Source of the DNA: Streptomyces sp. DI166
Lineage (GTDB): Bacteria; Actinomycetota; Actinomycetes; Streptomycetales; Streptomycetaceae
NCBI RefSeq assembly: GCF_900091315.1
Contig: NZ_FLSP01000021.1
Coordinates: forward strand, 36,927-100,926
DNA: 64,000 nucleotides
Direction of reading: 5' to 3'
The notes under the pieces: model-generated
What the model saw: the letters and a program-made list of their open reading frames with translations, nothing else
The model's database searches: none
What the model was told of the DNA's origin: nothing
Translations under genes and position numbers: made by a program
Shown: in pieces, positions 1-9,843 of the stretch
Layout of the letters: every line of letters starts with the position of its first letter
Position numbering within the stretch: the first letter of the stretch is position 1

Positions 1-802
1 CCTCGCGCTTGAGGCAGTTGTAGGAGCGGACCGTGAGCTCCAGCTCCTCGATCGGCAGCGCCAGGTCGGCGGCCAGGGCGGCGTCCGTCGGGGACGGACC
101 CATGTCGATGCCCTCGGCGTCGATGTTCAGCTCGCGGGCGAGACCGAACAGCTCGACCAGGGTCTTGCCGGCGGAGGCCATGGCGTCACGCGGACGCATC
201 GCCTGCTTGGTCTCGACGTCGACGATGAGCTTGTCGAAGTCGGTGCGCTGCTCGACTCGGGTCGCCTCGACCTTGTAGGTGACCTTCAGCACGGGGCTGT
301 AGATGGAGTCGACCGGGATACGGCCGATCTCCTGGCCCACCTGCTTGTTCTGCACGGCGGAGACATAACCGCGGCCGCGCTCGACCGTCAGCTCCATCTC
401 CAGCTTGCCCTTGCCGTTGAGCGTGGCGAGGACGAGGTCGGGGTTGTGCACCTCGACACCGGCCGGGGGCGCGATGTCGGCGGCGGTGACCAGACCCGGG
501 CCCTGCTTGCGCAGGTACATCACGACCGGCTCGTCGTGCTCCGAGGAGACGACCAGCTGCTTGATGTTGAGGATCAGGTCGGTGACGTCCTCCTTGACGC
601 CCGGCACGGTGGTGAACTCGTGCAGGACACCGTCGATGCGGATGCTGGTGACAGCGGCACCGGGGATCGACGACAGGAGGGTACGGCGGAGGGAGTTGCC
701 GAGGGTGTAGCCGAAGCCCGGCTCCAGCGGCTCGATCACGAACCGGGAGCGGAACTCGTCGACGACCTCTTCGGTCAACGAGGGACGCTGAGCGATCAGC
801 AT
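1..802 (-). CDS. rpoA: RNA polymerase alpha subunit, 3' end outside window
   Basis: Alpha subunit of the core RNA polymerase; the N-terminal domain dimerises to seed beta/beta' assembly and the C-terminal domain contacts UP elements and activators. The visible 267 residues begin [12 protein letters not shown] and include the assembly-domain signature [20 protein letters not shown], followed by the linker and the helical start of the C-terminal domain ([18 protein letters not shown]). The rest lies beyond the left edge. It is the last visible gene of the alpha operon, about 150 bp downstream of rpsK. Identity is certain; only completeness is unknown. Confidence 0.98.
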   Translation of the reverse strand, partial: MLIAQRPSLTEEVVDEFRSRFVIEPLEPGFGYTLGNSLRRTLLSSIPGAAVTSIRIDGVLHEFTTVPGVKEDVTDLILNIKQLVVSSEHDEPVVMYLRKQGPGLVTAADIAPPAGVEVHNPDLVLATLNGKGKLEMELTVERGRGYVSAVQNKQVGQEIGRIPVDSIYSPVLKVTYKVEATRVEQRTDFDKLIVDVETKQAMRPRDAMASAGKTLVELFGLARELNIDAEGIDMGPSPTDAALAADLALPIEELELTVRSYNCLKRE

Positions 803-955
803 GTGTGGATCAGATCCTTCATTCGTGGACGCCCGCTATTTGACGCCCGACGGAAACCGTCCCCGGCAAGAGGGACGGGTACTGCAAGGGTACGGGCGAT
901 ACCGCCCCGAAGAGCCGTACCGCCCGGACCAAACCCTGCGCGAAGCAGCCGTGCG

Positions 956-1360
956 TCAGACGCGGCGGCGCTTCGGCGGACGGCAGCCGTTGTGCGGGGT
1001 CGGCGTGACGTCCTGGATGGAGCCGACCTCAAGGCCGGTGGCCTGGAGCGAACGGATCGCGGTCTCACGACCGGAACCCGGACCCTTCACGAACACGTCG
1101 ACCTTGCGCATGCCGTGCTCCTGGGCGCGGCGGGCAGCCGACTCGGCGGCCATCTGCGCGGCGAACGGCGTGGACTTCCGGGAGCCCTTGAAGCCGACGT
1201 GGCCGGCGGAGGCCCAGGAGATCACGTTGCCGGACGGGTCCGTGATGGAGACGATCGTGTTGTTGAACGTGCTCTTGATGTGCGCGTGGCCGTGAGCGAC
1301 GTTCTTCTTTTCCTTGCGGCGCACCTTCTTGGCAGCGCCCTGACGACCCTTGGGGGGCAT
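956..1360 (-). CDS. rpsK: 30S ribosomal protein S11
   Basis: S11 of the small-subunit platform, near the E site, binding 16S rRNA next to S18 and S21. The 134-residue product has the basic N-terminus [18 protein letters not shown], the internal [20 protein letters not shown] stretch and the diagnostic C-terminus [18 protein letters not shown]. Length is normal for actinobacteria. It sits between rpsM and rpoA in the alpha operon, as is usual in bacteria; rpsD is not next to it, also typical of Streptomyces. Confidence 0.98.
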   Translation of the reverse strand: MPPKGRQGAAKKVRRKEKKNVAHGHAHIKSTFNNTIVSITDPSGNVISWASAGHVGFKGSRKSTPFAAQMAAESAARRAQEHGMRKVDVFVKGPGSGRETAIRSLQATGLEVGSIQDVTPTPHNGCRPPKRRRV

Positions 1361-1425
1361 CTGTACTCCTACGGGAGGTGGTCGGTCCTACAGCGAAGAC
1401 CGCTGGACGGTGAGTCCGCTGTGGA

Positions 1426-1806
1426 CTACTTCTTGCCCGGCTTCTTCTTACCGGCGATGGCGCGACGCGGGCCCTTGCGGGTGCGGGCGTTGGTGCTGGT
1501 GCGCTGACCGCGGACGGGCAGACCACGACGGTGACGGAGACCCTGGTAGCAGCCGATCTCGACCTTGCGGCGGATGTCGGCCTGGATCTCGCGACGGAGG
1601 TCACCCTCGGTCTTGATGTTGTTGTCCACGTACTCGCGGATCGCGACGAGCTGCTCCTCGGAGAGGTCGCGGACGCGGGTGTTCGGGTCGACGCCGGTGG
1701 CGGCCAGCGTCTGCTGGGAGAGCGTCCGGCCGATGCCGAACACGTAGGTGAGGGCGACCTCCACGCGCTTTTCGCGCGGGATGTCAACACCGGAAACGCG
1801 TGCCAT
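1426..1806 (-). CDS. rpsM: 30S ribosomal protein S13
   Basis: S13 of the 30S head, forming intersubunit bridges B1a/b and contacting P-site tRNA through its basic tail. The 126-residue product starts [20 protein letters not shown], has the helix-two-turn-helix core, the [15 protein letters not shown] signature and a lysine-rich tail ending GKKKPGKK. It lies downstream of rpmJ and upstream of rpsK with a 65-bp gap. The tail is longer and more basic than in E. coli, as normal for actinobacteria. Confidence 0.98.
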   Translation of the reverse strand: MARVSGVDIPREKRVEVALTYVFGIGRTLSQQTLAATGVDPNTRVRDLSEEQLVAIREYVDNNIKTEGDLRREIQADIRRKVEIGCYQGLRHRRGLPVRGQRTSTNARTRKGPRRAIAGKKKPGKK

Positions 1807-1881
1807 TCAATGGCTCCTGGTGATCTTCGGAGGTCTTCCGCAGAACCGACTCCCAGCCGCCGTACCAGGTACGAACTGGGT

Positions 1882-1923
1882 CCCCGGCCTCCGAGCCGGG
1901 GGTATCAGGCGATCGCTCGCCTG
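1882..1923 (-). terminator. Two small hairpins in the rpmJ-rpsM gap
   Basis: The 193-bp gap between rpmJ and rpsM contains a 7-bp hairpin (CCCCGGC/GCCGGGG, 1882-1901) followed by a second 7-bp hairpin (CAGGCGA/TCGCCTG, 1906-1923). No T-tract follows, so termination is unlikely to be complete. An RNA processing or attenuation role is equally possible, consistent with the gap being much wider than the other junctions of this operon. Confidence 0.4.
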
Positions 1924-1999
1924 GATCCTGCGTATGAACAAATTCAGCTCGCGTCGCGCGAAAACTCTGCGATAGAGGTGCAGAGGGTGTGGTCGTGCG

Positions 2000-2113
2000 T
2001 CAGCCCTGGCGCTGCTTGTGGCGCGGGTTGTCGCAGATGACCATGACCCGGCCGTGACGGCGGATCACCCTGCACTTGTCGCAGATCTTCTTGACGCTCG
2101 GCTTGACCTTCAT
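2000..2113 (-). CDS. rpmJ: 50S ribosomal protein L36, zinc-binding form
   Basis: L36, the smallest 50S protein, stabilises 23S rRNA near the peptidyl-transferase region. The 37-residue reading frame begins [14 protein letters not shown] and ends NPRHKQRQG. Zinc ligands are Cys11, Cys14, Cys27 and His32, so this is the C+ (zinc-containing) form and not the zinc-independent paralogue. It lies 59 bp after infA and before rpsM, the usual alpha-operon order. Confidence 0.96.
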   Translation of the reverse strand: MKVKPSVKKICDKCRVIRRHGRVMVICDNPRHKQRQG

Positions 2114-2172
2114 TGGTGAGGTTCTCCGGGTCAGTGCCATCGCCTCGGGGAACCCCGGGGCGCGGGCAAGAT

Positions 2173-2394
2173 CTACTTGTACCGGTAGACGATCCGGCCA
2201 CGCGTCAGGTCGTACGGAGACAGCTCCACCACGACCCGGTCGTCAGGGAGGATGCGGATGTAGTGCATGCGCATCTTGCCGCTGATGTGTGCCAGGACCT
2301 GGTGGCCGTTCTGGAGCTCGACCTTGAACATGGCGTTCGGCAGAGACTCGACGACAGTGCCCTCGATCTCGATGGCACCTTGCTTCTTGGCCAC
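2173..2394 (-). CDS. infA: Translation initiation factor IF-1
   Basis: IF-1 binds the 30S A site and, with IF-2 and IF-3, controls initiator tRNA selection. The 73-residue OB-fold protein starts at GTG and reads [20 protein letters not shown], with [15 protein letters not shown] in the core and the C-terminus [10 protein letters not shown]. The GTG was chosen because it gives exactly the family length; the upstream in-frame extension is not family-like. It heads the infA-rpmJ-rpsM-rpsK-rpoA group. Confidence 0.97.
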   Translation of the reverse strand: MAKKQGAIEIEGTVVESLPNAMFKVELQNGHQVLAHISGKMRMHYIRILPDDRVVVELSPYDLTRGRIVYRYK

Positions 2395-2741
2395 GCTTCG
2401 CCCTTCGAATCGACTACCTTGATCGACTCCCTGCGAGCGCATGCGGACATGCGGGTACACAAGAGCCGACGAGTCAGTCTACGTCAGCGCACCCGGAAAG
2501 ACGAATCGAGCAATCCTGCCCACCGCGACAGATCATTACGCGGGGAACCGGGGAATCGGCAACGGACTCAGCCCAGCGGGTCCGGAGCCGCCGTGACCCC
2601 GTACTCGGCCAGCTTGGCCTTGCCCCCGACCCACTCTTCACGCCGCTCTCGCGGGATCGGCGCCAGGGGCGCCTCACAAGCTTCGAGCGGCTGCGCCGGC
2701 CTCCGACCGGCGACCGGGGCCTCGGGCCCAGAGCTTCGCCC
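2395..2741. other. map-infA intergenic region with a second copy of the map 3' end
   Basis: This 347-bp region holds no intact gene. It contains a partial duplicate of the 3' end of map (2567-2631, listed separately), a 6-bp GGCGCC hairpin at 2659-2673, and presumably the promoter of infA on the infA side, where sequence is relatively AT-rich (about 2500-2545). No confident -35/-10 pair was assigned. Confidence 0.7.
2567..2631 (-). pseudogene. Remnant duplicate of the 3' end of map
   Basis: Positions 2567-2631 match 2741-2805, the true 3' end of map, at 61 of 65 positions. Read on the minus strand it still encodes the MetAP C-terminus in frame (GGKAKLAEYGVTAAPDPLG then stop), with Thr for Met. 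The codons before it (reading ...PRERREEW) do not resemble MetAP. It therefore looks like the tail of a deleted tandem map copy or a local duplication, lying between map and infA. Confidence 0.85.
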
Positions 2742-3578
2742 TCAGCCCAGCGGGTCCGGGGCCGCCATGACCCCGTACTCGGCCAGCTTCGCCTTGCCCC
2801 CGTCCGGGGCCGTCAGGACCAGTGGGCCCTCTTCGGTCAGCGCGACCGAGTGCTCCCAGTGGGAGGACCAGGTGCCGTCCGTGGTGATGACCGTCCAGTC
2901 GTCGGCGAGGACCTCGGTCTTCGGGGTGCCGAGGGAGACCATCGGCTCGATGGCCAGGCAGAAGCCGGGGACCAGCTTGGGGCCCTTGCCGCGCCGGCGC
3001 TCGACGTAGTTCAGCAGGTGCGGGTCCATGTGCATCTCGGTGCCGATGCCGTGGCCGCCGTAGTCCTCGATGATCCCGTACCGGCCGCCGCCCGGCTTGG
3101 GCTGGCGGCGGATGTACGTCTCGATGGCGCGGGAGATGTCGACGAGCCGGTTGCCCTGCTTCATGGCCGCGATACCGGCCCACATCGACTCCTCGGTCAC
3201 CCGGGAGAGCTCGATCAGCTCCGGAGCGTGACCGGACCCCACGAAGGCCGTGTAGGCGGCGTCACCGTGCCAGCCGTCCACGATCGCCCCGCAGTCGATG
3301 GAGATGATGTCCCCGTCCTTGAGCACCACCTCGTCGGAGGGGATGCCGTGGACGACGACCTCGTTCGGGGACGTGCAGATCGTCGCCGGGAACCCGCCGT
3401 ACCCCAGGAAGTTCGACTTCGCCCCGTGCTCCGCGAGCACCTTGCGGGCCACCTCGTCCAGATCCTTGGTGGTCGCACCCGGCACCGCGGCCTCCCGCGT
3501 GGCCGCGTGAATGGCGGCGACGACCAGCCCCGCCTCACGCATCTTGGCGATCTGCTCGGGGCTCTTGATCTGCACCAT
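2742..3578 (-). CDS. map: Type I methionine aminopeptidase
   Basis: Removes the initiator methionine from nascent proteins at the ribosome. The start MVQIKSPEQIAKMREAGL (278 aa) was chosen over one 7 codons upstream because family similarity begins there. Dinuclear metal ligands of the pita-bread fold are visible: two Asp in DCGAIVDGWHGDAAYT, His in YGGHGIGTEMH, Glu in LAIEPM and Glu in SHWEHSVALTEEGP. There is no zinc-finger extension, so type Ia. It follows adk across a 120-bp gap containing a hairpin. Its 3' end has a second, partial copy downstream. Confidence 0.96.
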   Translation of the reverse strand: MVQIKSPEQIAKMREAGLVVAAIHAATREAAVPGATTKDLDEVARKVLAEHGAKSNFLGYGGFPATICTSPNEVVVHGIPSDEVVLKDGDIISIDCGAIVDGWHGDAAYTAFVGSGHAPELIELSRVTEESMWAGIAAMKQGNRLVDISRAIETYIRRQPKPGGGRYGIIEDYGGHGIGTEMHMDPHLLNYVERRRGKGPKLVPGFCLAIEPMVSLGTPKTEVLADDWTVITTDGTWSSHWEHSVALTEEGPLVLTAPDGGKAKLAEYGVMAAPDPLG

Positions 3579-3644
3579 GGCGGCGGGGGCCTTTCTCAAC
3601 CGGGTCAGGGGGCTATGTCACAACGATACGGGGCACGGCACACC

Positions 3645-3678
3645 GCAGCCGCGGCCCCAGGAAGGGAACCGCGGCTGC
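3645..3678 (-). terminator. Hairpin between adk and map
   Basis: A perfect 10-bp inverted repeat (GCAGCCGCGG / CCGCGGCTGC) with a 14-nt loop lies just after the adk stop on the minus strand. No T-run follows, so it may only reduce read-through into map or protect the upstream mRNA. Confidence 0.5.
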
Positions 3679-3698
3679 CGCGAACGTACGGGGGGGGA

Positions 3699-4361
3699 CT
3701 ACTTGTCGTCGCCCTCGCGCTTGAGGGCCGTCAGGGCGCGGCCGGTGACCTCGTCCACGGGGCCCATGGCCTCGATGGTGACGACCAGGCCCTGCGCCTT
3801 GTAGTAGTCGATGATCGGCTCGGTCTGCGTGTGGTAGACCTCCAGCCGCGTGCGGACCGTCGACTCGGAGTCGTCGTCCCGCTGGTACAGCTCGCCGCCG
3901 CAGACGTCGCAGACGCCCTCCTTCTTCGGCGGGCTGTACGTGACGTGGAAGACGTGCGCGGAGTTGTTGCGGCAGGTGCGCCGGCCGGCGATCCGCTTGA
4001 CGACCTCGTCCTCGGGGGCCTCCAGGTCGAGCACGGCGTCCAGCTTCATGCCGGTGCTCGACAGCAGCTCGTCCAGCGCCTCGGCCTGCGAGACATTGCG
4101 CGGGAAGCCGTCCAGCAGGAAGCCGCCCTCGGCGTCCGGCTGCTCCATGCGGTCCTTGGCCATCGCGATGGTGACCTCGTCCGGCACGAGGTTGCCCGCG
4201 TCCATGTAGGACTTCGCGAGCTTCCCCAGCTCCGTCTTCTGGCTGATGTTGGCCCGGAACAGGTCGCCCGTGGAGATGTGCGGGATGTTCAGCTTCTCGG
4301 CCAGGCGCGTGGCCTGTGTTCCCTTACCGGCACCCGGCGGCCCGACGAGGACGATTCGCAT
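3699..4361 (-). CDS. adk: Adenylate kinase
   Basis: Catalyses ATP + AMP = 2 ADP in the cytoplasm. The 220-residue protein has the P-loop GPPGAGKGT at residues 7-15, the AMP-binding [13 protein letters not shown] segment and a long LID domain. In the LID the usual CxxC pair reads CRNN, and the second pair is CDVC, so only three of the four classical zinc cysteines are present; other ligands may substitute. The ATG overlaps the secY stop by one base, coupling it to secY, a conserved actinobacterial arrangement. Confidence 0.97.
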   Translation of the reverse strand: MRIVLVGPPGAGKGTQATRLAEKLNIPHISTGDLFRANISQKTELGKLAKSYMDAGNLVPDEVTIAMAKDRMEQPDAEGGFLLDGFPRNVSQAEALDELLSSTGMKLDAVLDLEAPEDEVVKRIAGRRTCRNNSAHVFHVTYSPPKKEGVCDVCGGELYQRDDDSESTVRTRLEVYHTQTEPIIDYYKAQGLVVTIEAMGPVDEVTGRALTALKREGDDK

Positions 4362-5674
4362 CAGCGGAGGAACCCTTCGTAATTGCGCTGCTGGAGCTGG
4401 CTCTCGATCTGCTTCACGGTCTCAAGACCGACACCCACGATGATCAGGATGCTGGTCCCACCGAACGGGAAGTTCTGGTTTGCCCCGAAACCAGCCAACG
4501 CCATTGTCGGGACGAGAGCGATCAGACCCAGATACAGCGAACCCGGCCAGGTGATCCGGTTGAGCACGTACGACAGGTACTCAGCGGTCGGTCGGCCAGC
4601 CCGGATGCCCGGGATGAAGCCACCATACTTCTTCATGTTGTCGGCGACTTCCTCGGGGTTGAAGGAGATCGCCACGTAGAAGAACGCGAAGAACACGATG
4701 AGGAAGAAGTAAAGGACCAGGTGAGTCGGGGCCGACGGGTCCGCGAGGTTGGCCTCGATCCACGTCCTCCAACCCGACTTGCTGTCGGAGAACTGCGCGA
4801 TCAGCGCCGGAATGTAGAGCAGCGACGAAGCGAAGATGACAGGAATCACACCGGCCTGATTCACCTTCAACGGGATGTACGTGGACGTACCGCCGTAGGA
4901 CCGGCGGCCGATCATGCGCTTCGCGTACTGCACCGGGATGCGGCGCTGGGCCTGCTCGACGAAGACCACCAGGCCGACCATGACGAAGCCGACCAGCATG
5001 ACGGTGCCAAACTCGATCCAGCCGTCCGCCAGGCTGCCCTCCTGCTTGATGGCCCACAGGGCGGCCGGGAAGGTCGCGGCGATCGAGATGAACATCAGGA
5101 TCGACATGCCGTTGCCGATGCCGCGGTCGGTGATCAGCTCACCGAGCCACATGACGACGGCCGTACCGGCGGTCATGGTGACGACCATGACGACGGTCGT
5201 GAAGATCGAGCGGTCCGGGACCACGTTTCCGGCGACCGTGCAGCCGGAGAAGAGGGCGCCGCTGCGGGCGGTGGCGACGAGGCCGGTGCCCTGCAGGACG
5301 GCGAGGGCCACCGTCAGGTAACGGGTGTACTGCGTGATCTTCGCCGTACCGGACTGGCCCTCCTTCTTGAGGGCTTCCAGGCGCGGGATCACCACGGTCA
5401 GCAGCTGGAGGATGATGCTCGCCGTGATGTACGGCATGATGCCCAGCGCGAAGATGGTGATCTGCAGCAGCGCTCCACCGCTGAACATGTTGACCAGACC
5501 GAAGATCCCCTGCTTGCCGGACGCCTCGTCCACGCACTGCTGGACGGACGTGTAGTCGACGCCGGGGATCGGGATGTGCGTACCGATCCGGTAGATCACG
5601 ATGATGCCGAGCGTGAAGAGCAGCTTCTTGCGCAGGTCGGGCGTCTTGAACGCCCGGGCGAACGCGGTGAGCAC
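4361..5674 (-). CDS. secY: Preprotein translocase subunit SecY
   Basis: Forms the protein-conducting channel of the Sec translocon in the cytoplasmic membrane, with SecE and SecG. The 437-residue protein begins [20 protein letters not shown] and shows the usual ten membrane spans, the plug region after [10 protein letters not shown], and the conserved cytoplasmic loop [20 protein letters not shown]. It is separated from rplO by a strong terminator, so it needs its own promoter in the 5675-5850 stretch, and it is translationally coupled to adk. Confidence 0.98.
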   Translation of the reverse strand: MLTAFARAFKTPDLRKKLLFTLGIIVIYRIGTHIPIPGVDYTSVQQCVDEASGKQGIFGLVNMFSGGALLQITIFALGIMPYITASIILQLLTVVIPRLEALKKEGQSGTAKITQYTRYLTVALAVLQGTGLVATARSGALFSGCTVAGNVVPDRSIFTTVVMVVTMTAGTAVVMWLGELITDRGIGNGMSILMFISIAATFPAALWAIKQEGSLADGWIEFGTVMLVGFVMVGLVVFVEQAQRRIPVQYAKRMIGRRSYGGTSTYIPLKVNQAGVIPVIFASSLLYIPALIAQFSDSKSGWRTWIEANLADPSAPTHLVLYFFLIVFFAFFYVAISFNPEEVADNMKKYGGFIPGIRAGRPTAEYLSYVLNRITWPGSLYLGLIALVPTMALAGFGANQNFPFGGTSILIIVGVGLETVKQIESQLQQRNYEGFLR

Positions 5675-5850
5675 GGTGCCTCCTGCGACCCCCGCGCAAC
5701 TGCGTCAAGGGTGACGGTCTTGAGGTTCGACTAATAGGGAACGACTAGCTAACGGTCGACTGCCGTTCCGAGTGCCGCTGGTGAGGCACCCGGTAAAAGT
5801 TGGCAGTGCAGGCCACCTTACCCGCGAGACTGCCACCCTAGGAACGACCA

Positions 5851-5884
5851 ACCGGGGATACCCCATTTGTGGGGTATCCCCGGT
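5851..5884 (-). terminator. spc operon terminator after rplO
   Basis: A perfect 15-bp stem (ACCGGGGATACCCCA with its reverse complement) and a TTTG loop sits 35 bp past the rplO stop. It is the strongest hairpin in the ribosomal region and should separate rplO from secY. The remaining gap to secY (5675-5850) is comparatively AT-rich, with a TAAGGT -10-like element on the minus strand near 5815, and is the likely secY promoter. Confidence 0.85.
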
Positions 5885-5919
5885 CGGGATCGCTCAAGTC
5901 ATCGAGACGCCTGCGGTGT

Positions 5920-6375
5920 TCAGACGAGCTCGGTGACGGTACCGCCGGCGGCGGTGATCTTCTCCTTGGCGGAGCCGGAGACGGCGTCCACCGTCACCTG
6001 CAGCGCCACGGAGATCTCGCCCTGGCCGAGGACCTTGACGAGGCTGTTCTTGCGCACGGCACCCTTGGCCACGAGGCCCTCGACCGTGACCTCGCCACCC
6101 TCGGGGTAGAGCGCGGCCAGCTTGTCGAGGTTCACGACCTGGTACTCGGTCTTGAACGGGTTCTTGAAGCCCTTCAGCTTCGGGAGGCGCATGTGGAGCG
6201 GCATCTGGCCACCCTCGAAGCGCTCCGGAACCTGGTAGCGGGCCTTCGTGCCCTTGGTACCACGACCGGCCGTCTTACCCTTCGACGCCTCACCACGACC
6301 GACACGGGTCTTGGCGGTCTTGGCGCCCGGGGCGGGACGGAGGTTGTGGATCTTGAGCGGGTTCTGCTCCGCCAT
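5920..6375 (-). CDS. rplO: 50S ribosomal protein L15
   Basis: Late-assembly 50S protein that threads into 23S rRNA. The 151-residue product begins [20 protein letters not shown], carries the glycine/lysine-rich [19 protein letters not shown] rRNA-threading arm and a globular C-terminal domain. It is 2 bp after rpmD and ends the spc transcription unit just before a strong hairpin terminator. Confidence 0.98.
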   Translation of the reverse strand: MAEQNPLKIHNLRPAPGAKTAKTRVGRGEASKGKTAGRGTKGTKARYQVPERFEGGQMPLHMRLPKLKGFKNPFKTEYQVVNLDKLAALYPEGGEVTVEGLVAKGAVRKNSLVKVLGQGEISVALQVTVDAVSGSAKEKITAAGGTVTELV

Positions 6376-6377
6376 GA

Positions 6378-6560
6378 TCAGTCGACCTCCTCGACCGTCA
6401 CGAGGTGGCGGACGGTGTGCACCATGCCGCGGAACTCGGGGCGGTCCTCCTTGACGACCACGGTGTTGATCCCCTTGAGACCAAGCGACCGGAGGGTGTC
6501 ACGGTGGTTCTGCTTGCTGCCGATGTAGGACTTGACCTGCGTGATCTTGAGCTGCGCCAT
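6378..6560 (-). CDS. rpmD: 50S ribosomal protein L30
   Basis: Small 60-residue protein on the 50S surface, with the ferredoxin-like fold typical of the family: [20 protein letters not shown] followed by [19 protein letters not shown]. Spacing to rpsE and rplO is 2 bp on each side, so the three genes are co-translated. Confidence 0.97.
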   Translation of the reverse strand: MAQLKITQVKSYIGSKQNHRDTLRSLGLKGINTVVVKEDRPEFRGMVHTVRHLVTVEEVD

Positions 6561-6562
6561 GA

Positions 6563-7168
6563 TTACGCACCCGCCCCGGCACGCGCACGCAGCAGAGCCG
6601 CGGGAGCGACGTCCTCAAGCGGCAGACCGCGGCGGGCCGCGATCTCCTCGGGACGCTGCAGGCCCTTCAGGGCCTCCACGGTGGCGTGCACGATGTTGAT
6701 CGCGTTGTCGGAGCCGAGCGACTTCGACAGCACGTCGTGGATACCGGCGCACTCCAGCACGGCACGCACCGGACCACCGGCGATCACACCGGTACCGGGC
6801 GACGCGGGCTTGAGCAGCACGACGCCGGCAGCCTTCTCACCCTGGATGGGGTGGGGGATGGTGCCCTGGATACGGGGGACCTTGAAGAAGTGCTTCTTGG
6901 CCTCCTCAACGCCCTTGGCGATGGCGGCCGGCACCTCCTTGGCCTTGCCGTAACCGACACCCACGGTGCCGTCACCGTCGCCCACCACGACCAGCGCGGT
7001 GAAGCTGAAGCGACGACCACCCTTCACAACCTTGGCGACGCGGTTGATCGCGACAACGCGCTCAACGTACGCGGTCTTCTCGGCGGCAGCTGCGCCGCCG
7101 TCACGGCCCTTCCGGTCCCGCCGCTCGCCGCCACCGGCACCGCCACCGCGGCGCTGGGGTCCAGCCAT
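6563..7168 (-). CDS. rpsE: 30S ribosomal protein S5
   Basis: S5 sits at the back of the 30S near the mRNA entry and helps decoding accuracy. The 201-residue protein has a Gly/Arg-rich N-terminal extension ([20 protein letters not shown]), then the double-stranded-RNA-binding fold ([20 protein letters not shown]) and the C-terminal domain with [20 protein letters not shown]. The disordered extension makes it longer than the E. coli protein (166 aa), as expected for actinobacteria. Confidence 0.98.
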   Translation of the reverse strand: MAGPQRRGGGAGGGERRDRKGRDGGAAAAEKTAYVERVVAINRVAKVVKGGRRFSFTALVVVGDGDGTVGVGYGKAKEVPAAIAKGVEEAKKHFFKVPRIQGTIPHPIQGEKAAGVVLLKPASPGTGVIAGGPVRAVLECAGIHDVLSKSLGSDNAINIVHATVEALKGLQRPEEIAARRGLPLEDVAPAALLRARAGAGA

Positions 7169-7206
7169 TGGATTTACCTCTCTCTTTTCCGCTAGCTACG
7201 AACGGC

Positions 7207-7590
7207 TCAGAACTTCAAGCCGGCTTCGCGGGCGGCGTCCGCCAGGGCGGCGATGCGCCCGGCGTACTGGTTGCCACCACGGTCGAACACAACGGCCTCG
7301 ACACCGGCGGCCTTGGCACGCTCGGCGACCAGGGCGCCGACCTTCTTGGCCTGCGCGGACTTGTCGCCCTCGCCACCGCGGACCGAGCTGTCCAGGGTGG
7401 ACGCCGACGCCAGGGTGTGACCCTTGATGTCGTCGATCACCTGGGCCACGATGTGGCGGTTCGAACGGGTAACGACCAGGCGGGGACGCTCCGCCGTACC
7501 GGACAGCTTCTTGCGGATCCGGATGTGACGGCGCTTGATCGCGGCGCGCTTGTAGGCGTCGCCCTTGAGGATCTTCTGTCCGTATGCCAT
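7207..7590 (-). CDS. rplR: 50S ribosomal protein L18
   Basis: 5S rRNA-binding protein of the central protuberance, acting with L5 and L25/CTC. The 127-residue protein starts [20 protein letters not shown] and has the conserved [20 protein letters not shown] core and the C-terminal [20 protein letters not shown] signature. It lies 3 bp after rplF and before rpsE. Confidence 0.98.
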   Translation of the reverse strand: MAYGQKILKGDAYKRAAIKRRHIRIRKKLSGTAERPRLVVTRSNRHIVAQVIDDIKGHTLASASTLDSSVRGGEGDKSAQAKKVGALVAERAKAAGVEAVVFDRGGNQYAGRIAALADAAREAGLKF

Positions 7591-7593
7591 GGC

Positions 7594-8133
7594 TTACTTA
7601 CCCGCCTTTCCGACCTTGCGGCGGATGACTTCGCCCTCGTACTTGACGCCCTTGGCCTTGTACGGGTCGGGCTTGCGCAGCTTGCGGATGTTGGCCGCAA
7701 CCTCGCCGACCTTCTGCTTGTCGATGCCCTCGACCGAGAAACGCGTGGGCGCCTCGACCTTGAAGGTGATGCCCTCGGGGGCCTCGACAGTGATCGGGTG
7801 GCTGTAGCCGAGCGCGAACTCCAGGTTCGAGCCCTTGGCGGTCACTCGGTAACCGACACCGCTGATTTCGAGCTTCTTCACGTAACCCTGGGTCACGCCG
7901 GTGATCATGTTCGCCACCAGCGTGCGGGACAGGCCGTGCAGGGCCTTGTTCTGACGCTCGTCGTTGGGGCGCTTGACGTGCAGGACGCCGTCCTCGCCCT
8001 TCTCGATCTCGATCGGCGCGGCGACGGTGTGGGTCAGCGTGCCCTTGGGGCCCTTGACCGAGACCGTGCGGCCGTCGATGGTGACGTCCACGCCGGCGGG
8101 AACCGTGATGGGGAGCTTGCCAATACGCGACAT
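7594..8133 (-). CDS. rplF: 50S ribosomal protein L6
   Basis: L6 lies near the sarcin-ricin loop and the elongation-factor binding site. The 179-residue protein begins [20 protein letters not shown] and has two homologous alpha/beta domains, with the family signature [20 protein letters not shown] at the C-terminus. It is part of the spc unit between rpsH and rplR. Confidence 0.98.
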   Translation of the reverse strand: MSRIGKLPITVPAGVDVTIDGRTVSVKGPKGTLTHTVAAPIEIEKGEDGVLHVKRPNDERQNKALHGLSRTLVANMITGVTQGYVKKLEISGVGYRVTAKGSNLEFALGYSHPITVEAPEGITFKVEAPTRFSVEGIDKQKVGEVAANIRKLRKPDPYKAKGVKYEGEVIRRKVGKAGK

Positions 8134-8157
8134 AGCTTTTTCCTCCGTTCCCTTCCG

Positions 8158-8556
8158 CTACCAGACGTAGGCGAGGACTTCCCCACCCACGCCCTTCTTG
8201 CCGGCCTGCTTGTCGGTGAGGAGCCCGTGGGACGTGGAGATGATCGCCACGCCGAGGCCGCCGAGCACCTTCGGCAGGTTGGTGGACTTCGCGTACACCC
8301 GGAGACCGGGCTTGGAGATCCGCTTGATGCCCGCGATGGAGCGCTCACGGTTGGGGCCGAACTTCAGCTCCAGGACGAGGTTCTTGCCGACCTCGGCGTC
8401 CTCGACCTTCCAGCCCGTGATGAAGCCCTCCTGCTGGAGGATCTCCGCGATGTGCGACTTGATCTTCGAGTGCGGCATCGACACGGTGTCGTGGTATGCC
8501 GAGTTCGCGTTCCGCAGACGCGTAAGCATGTCTGCGATCGGATCAGTCATGGTCAT
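8158..8556 (-). CDS. rpsH: 30S ribosomal protein S8
   Basis: S8 is a primary 16S rRNA binder in the central domain; in enterobacteria it represses the spc operon by binding near rplE. The start [20 protein letters not shown] gives the usual 132 residues, whereas the longer frame adds 15 non-family residues. The C-terminal [14 protein letters not shown] segment reads [18 protein letters not shown]. It is preceded by an unusually wide 213-bp gap after rpsZ. Confidence 0.97.
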   Translation of the reverse strand: MTMTDPIADMLTRLRNANSAYHDTVSMPHSKIKSHIAEILQQEGFITGWKVEDAEVGKNLVLELKFGPNRERSIAGIKRISKPGLRVYAKSTNLPKVLGGLGVAIISTSHGLLTDKQAGKKGVGGEVLAYVW

Positions 8557-8769
8557 GAATTGGCCTTCGGCCTCTCTCGCCGGGGTTTCCTGGTGCGCCA
8601 TCCCTCTCCCCGATCCGAGACGGGACGGGTGCGGCGCGGTGGACCTACGGCGTAGTAAGTCGTACGGGCATGTCAGACGCCCAACCCTCCTAGCCTAAGC
8701 CATGAAGGGGTGGGCGCCTGACGGAACCCAGTGCTTACCGAGAGTCCTGAGAATCCCTGATTTAGGGGA
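8557..8769 (-). other. rpsZ-rpsH intergenic region
   Basis: This 213-bp gap is far wider than the neighbouring junctions. An imperfect long-range inverted repeat (GTCAGACGCCCA at about 8670 and TGGGCGCCTGAC at about 8731) could fold a stem around a comparatively AT-rich loop. An internal promoter or a regulatory structure is possible; no confident promoter hexamers were found. Confidence 0.4.
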
Positions 8770-8955
8770 TTACCAGGAGCTCTTGGTCACGCCCGGCAGC
8801 TCGCCACGGTGAGCCATCTCACGAAGGCACACGCGGCACAGGCCGAACTTGCGGTACACGGAGTGCGGACGGCCGCAGCGCTGGCAGCGGGTGTAGCCAC
8901 GCACACCGAACTTGGGCTTGCGAGCAGCCTTAGCGATCAGAGCCTTCTTCGCCAT
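8770..8955 (-). CDS. rpsZ: 30S ribosomal protein S14, type Z (zinc-binding)
   Basis: S14 of the 30S head, needed for late 30S assembly. The 61-residue form [20 protein letters not shown] has zinc cysteines at 24, 27, 40 and 43 in YTRCQRC and GLCRVC, so it is the C+ form. Streptomyces usually carry a second, longer zinc-independent S14 elsewhere under Zur control; none is in this window. It lies 5 bp after rplE. Confidence 0.97.
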   Translation of the reverse strand: MAKKALIAKAARKPKFGVRGYTRCQRCGRPHSVYRKFGLCRVCLREMAHRGELPGVTKSSW

Positions 8956-8960
8956 CTCGC

Positions 8961-9518
8961 TCACGCCTCCTTGAACGGGAAGCCGAGGTGACGGAGAAGG
9001 GCGCGGCCCTCTTCGTCGTTGGTCGCCGTGGTGACCACGGTGATGTCCATACCCCGGACACGGTCGATCTTGTCCTGGTCGATCTCGTGGAACATGACCT
9101 GCTCGGTGAGACCGAAGGTGTAGTTGCCACGGCCGTCGAACTGCTTGGGGGACAGACCACGGAAGTCGCGGATGCGCGGCAGCGCGAGCGACAGGGTGCG
9201 GTCCAGGAACTCCCACATGCGGTCGCCACGGAGCGTGACGTGGGCACCGATCGGCTGACCCTCACGCAGCTTGAACTGCGCGATGGACTTGCGGGCCTTG
9301 GTGACGGCCGGCTTCTGACCGGTGATCGTGGTGAGGTCGCGGATGGCGCCCTCGATCAGCTTGGAGTCGCGGGCGGCGTCGCCCACACCCATGTTGACCA
9401 CGATCTTGACGAGGCCGGGAACCTGCATGACGTTCTCGTACTTGAACTCGTCACGCAGCTTGCCCGCGATCTCCTCGCGGTACTTCGTCTTCAGACGCGG
9501 AGTGGTGGTGGTAGCCAT
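8961..9518 (-). CDS. rplE: 50S ribosomal protein L5
   Basis: L5 binds 5S rRNA and forms the B1b bridge with S13. The 185-residue protein begins [20 protein letters not shown], with the [20 protein letters not shown] and [20 protein letters not shown] signatures. Its ATG overlaps the rplX stop by one base (TGATG), implying translational coupling. Confidence 0.98.
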   Translation of the reverse strand: MATTTTPRLKTKYREEIAGKLRDEFKYENVMQVPGLVKIVVNMGVGDAARDSKLIEGAIRDLTTITGQKPAVTKARKSIAQFKLREGQPIGAHVTLRGDRMWEFLDRTLSLALPRIRDFRGLSPKQFDGRGNYTFGLTEQVMFHEIDQDKIDRVRGMDITVVTTATNDEEGRALLRHLGFPFKEA

Positions 9519-9841
9519 CAGATGTCCTCACCCGTCCGCTTGGCAACGCGGATCTTGTTGCCCTCTTCGTCGAAGCGGTAACCGACACGCGTGACGACCT
9601 TCTTGCCGTCCTTCTCCACGACCAGCTGGACGTTGGAGACGTGGATCGGGGCCTCGGTCGTGACGATGCCGCCGGCCTGGGAACCGCGAGCGGTCGGGCC
9701 GGCCTTGGTGTGCTTCTTGACCCGGTTGACACCCTCGACCAGGACGCGCTCCTCGCGCGGGAAAGCGGCAATGACCTTGCCCTGCTTGCCCTTGTCCTTA
9801 CCGGTGATGACCTGGACCAGGTCGCCCTTCTTGATCTTCAT
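9518..9841 (-). CDS. rplX: 50S ribosomal protein L24
   Basis: Assembly initiator of the 50S, binding the 5' end of 23S rRNA by the tunnel exit. The 107-residue product starts [20 protein letters not shown], the KOW motif of the family, followed by [19 protein letters not shown]. It lies 2 bp after rplN and is coupled to rplE. Confidence 0.98.
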   Translation of the reverse strand: MKIKKGDLVQVITGKDKGKQGKVIAAFPREERVLVEGVNRVKKHTKAGPTARGSQAGGIVTTEAPIHVSNVQLVVEKDGKKVVTRVGYRFDEEGNKIRVAKRTGEDI

Positions 9842-9843
9842 GC

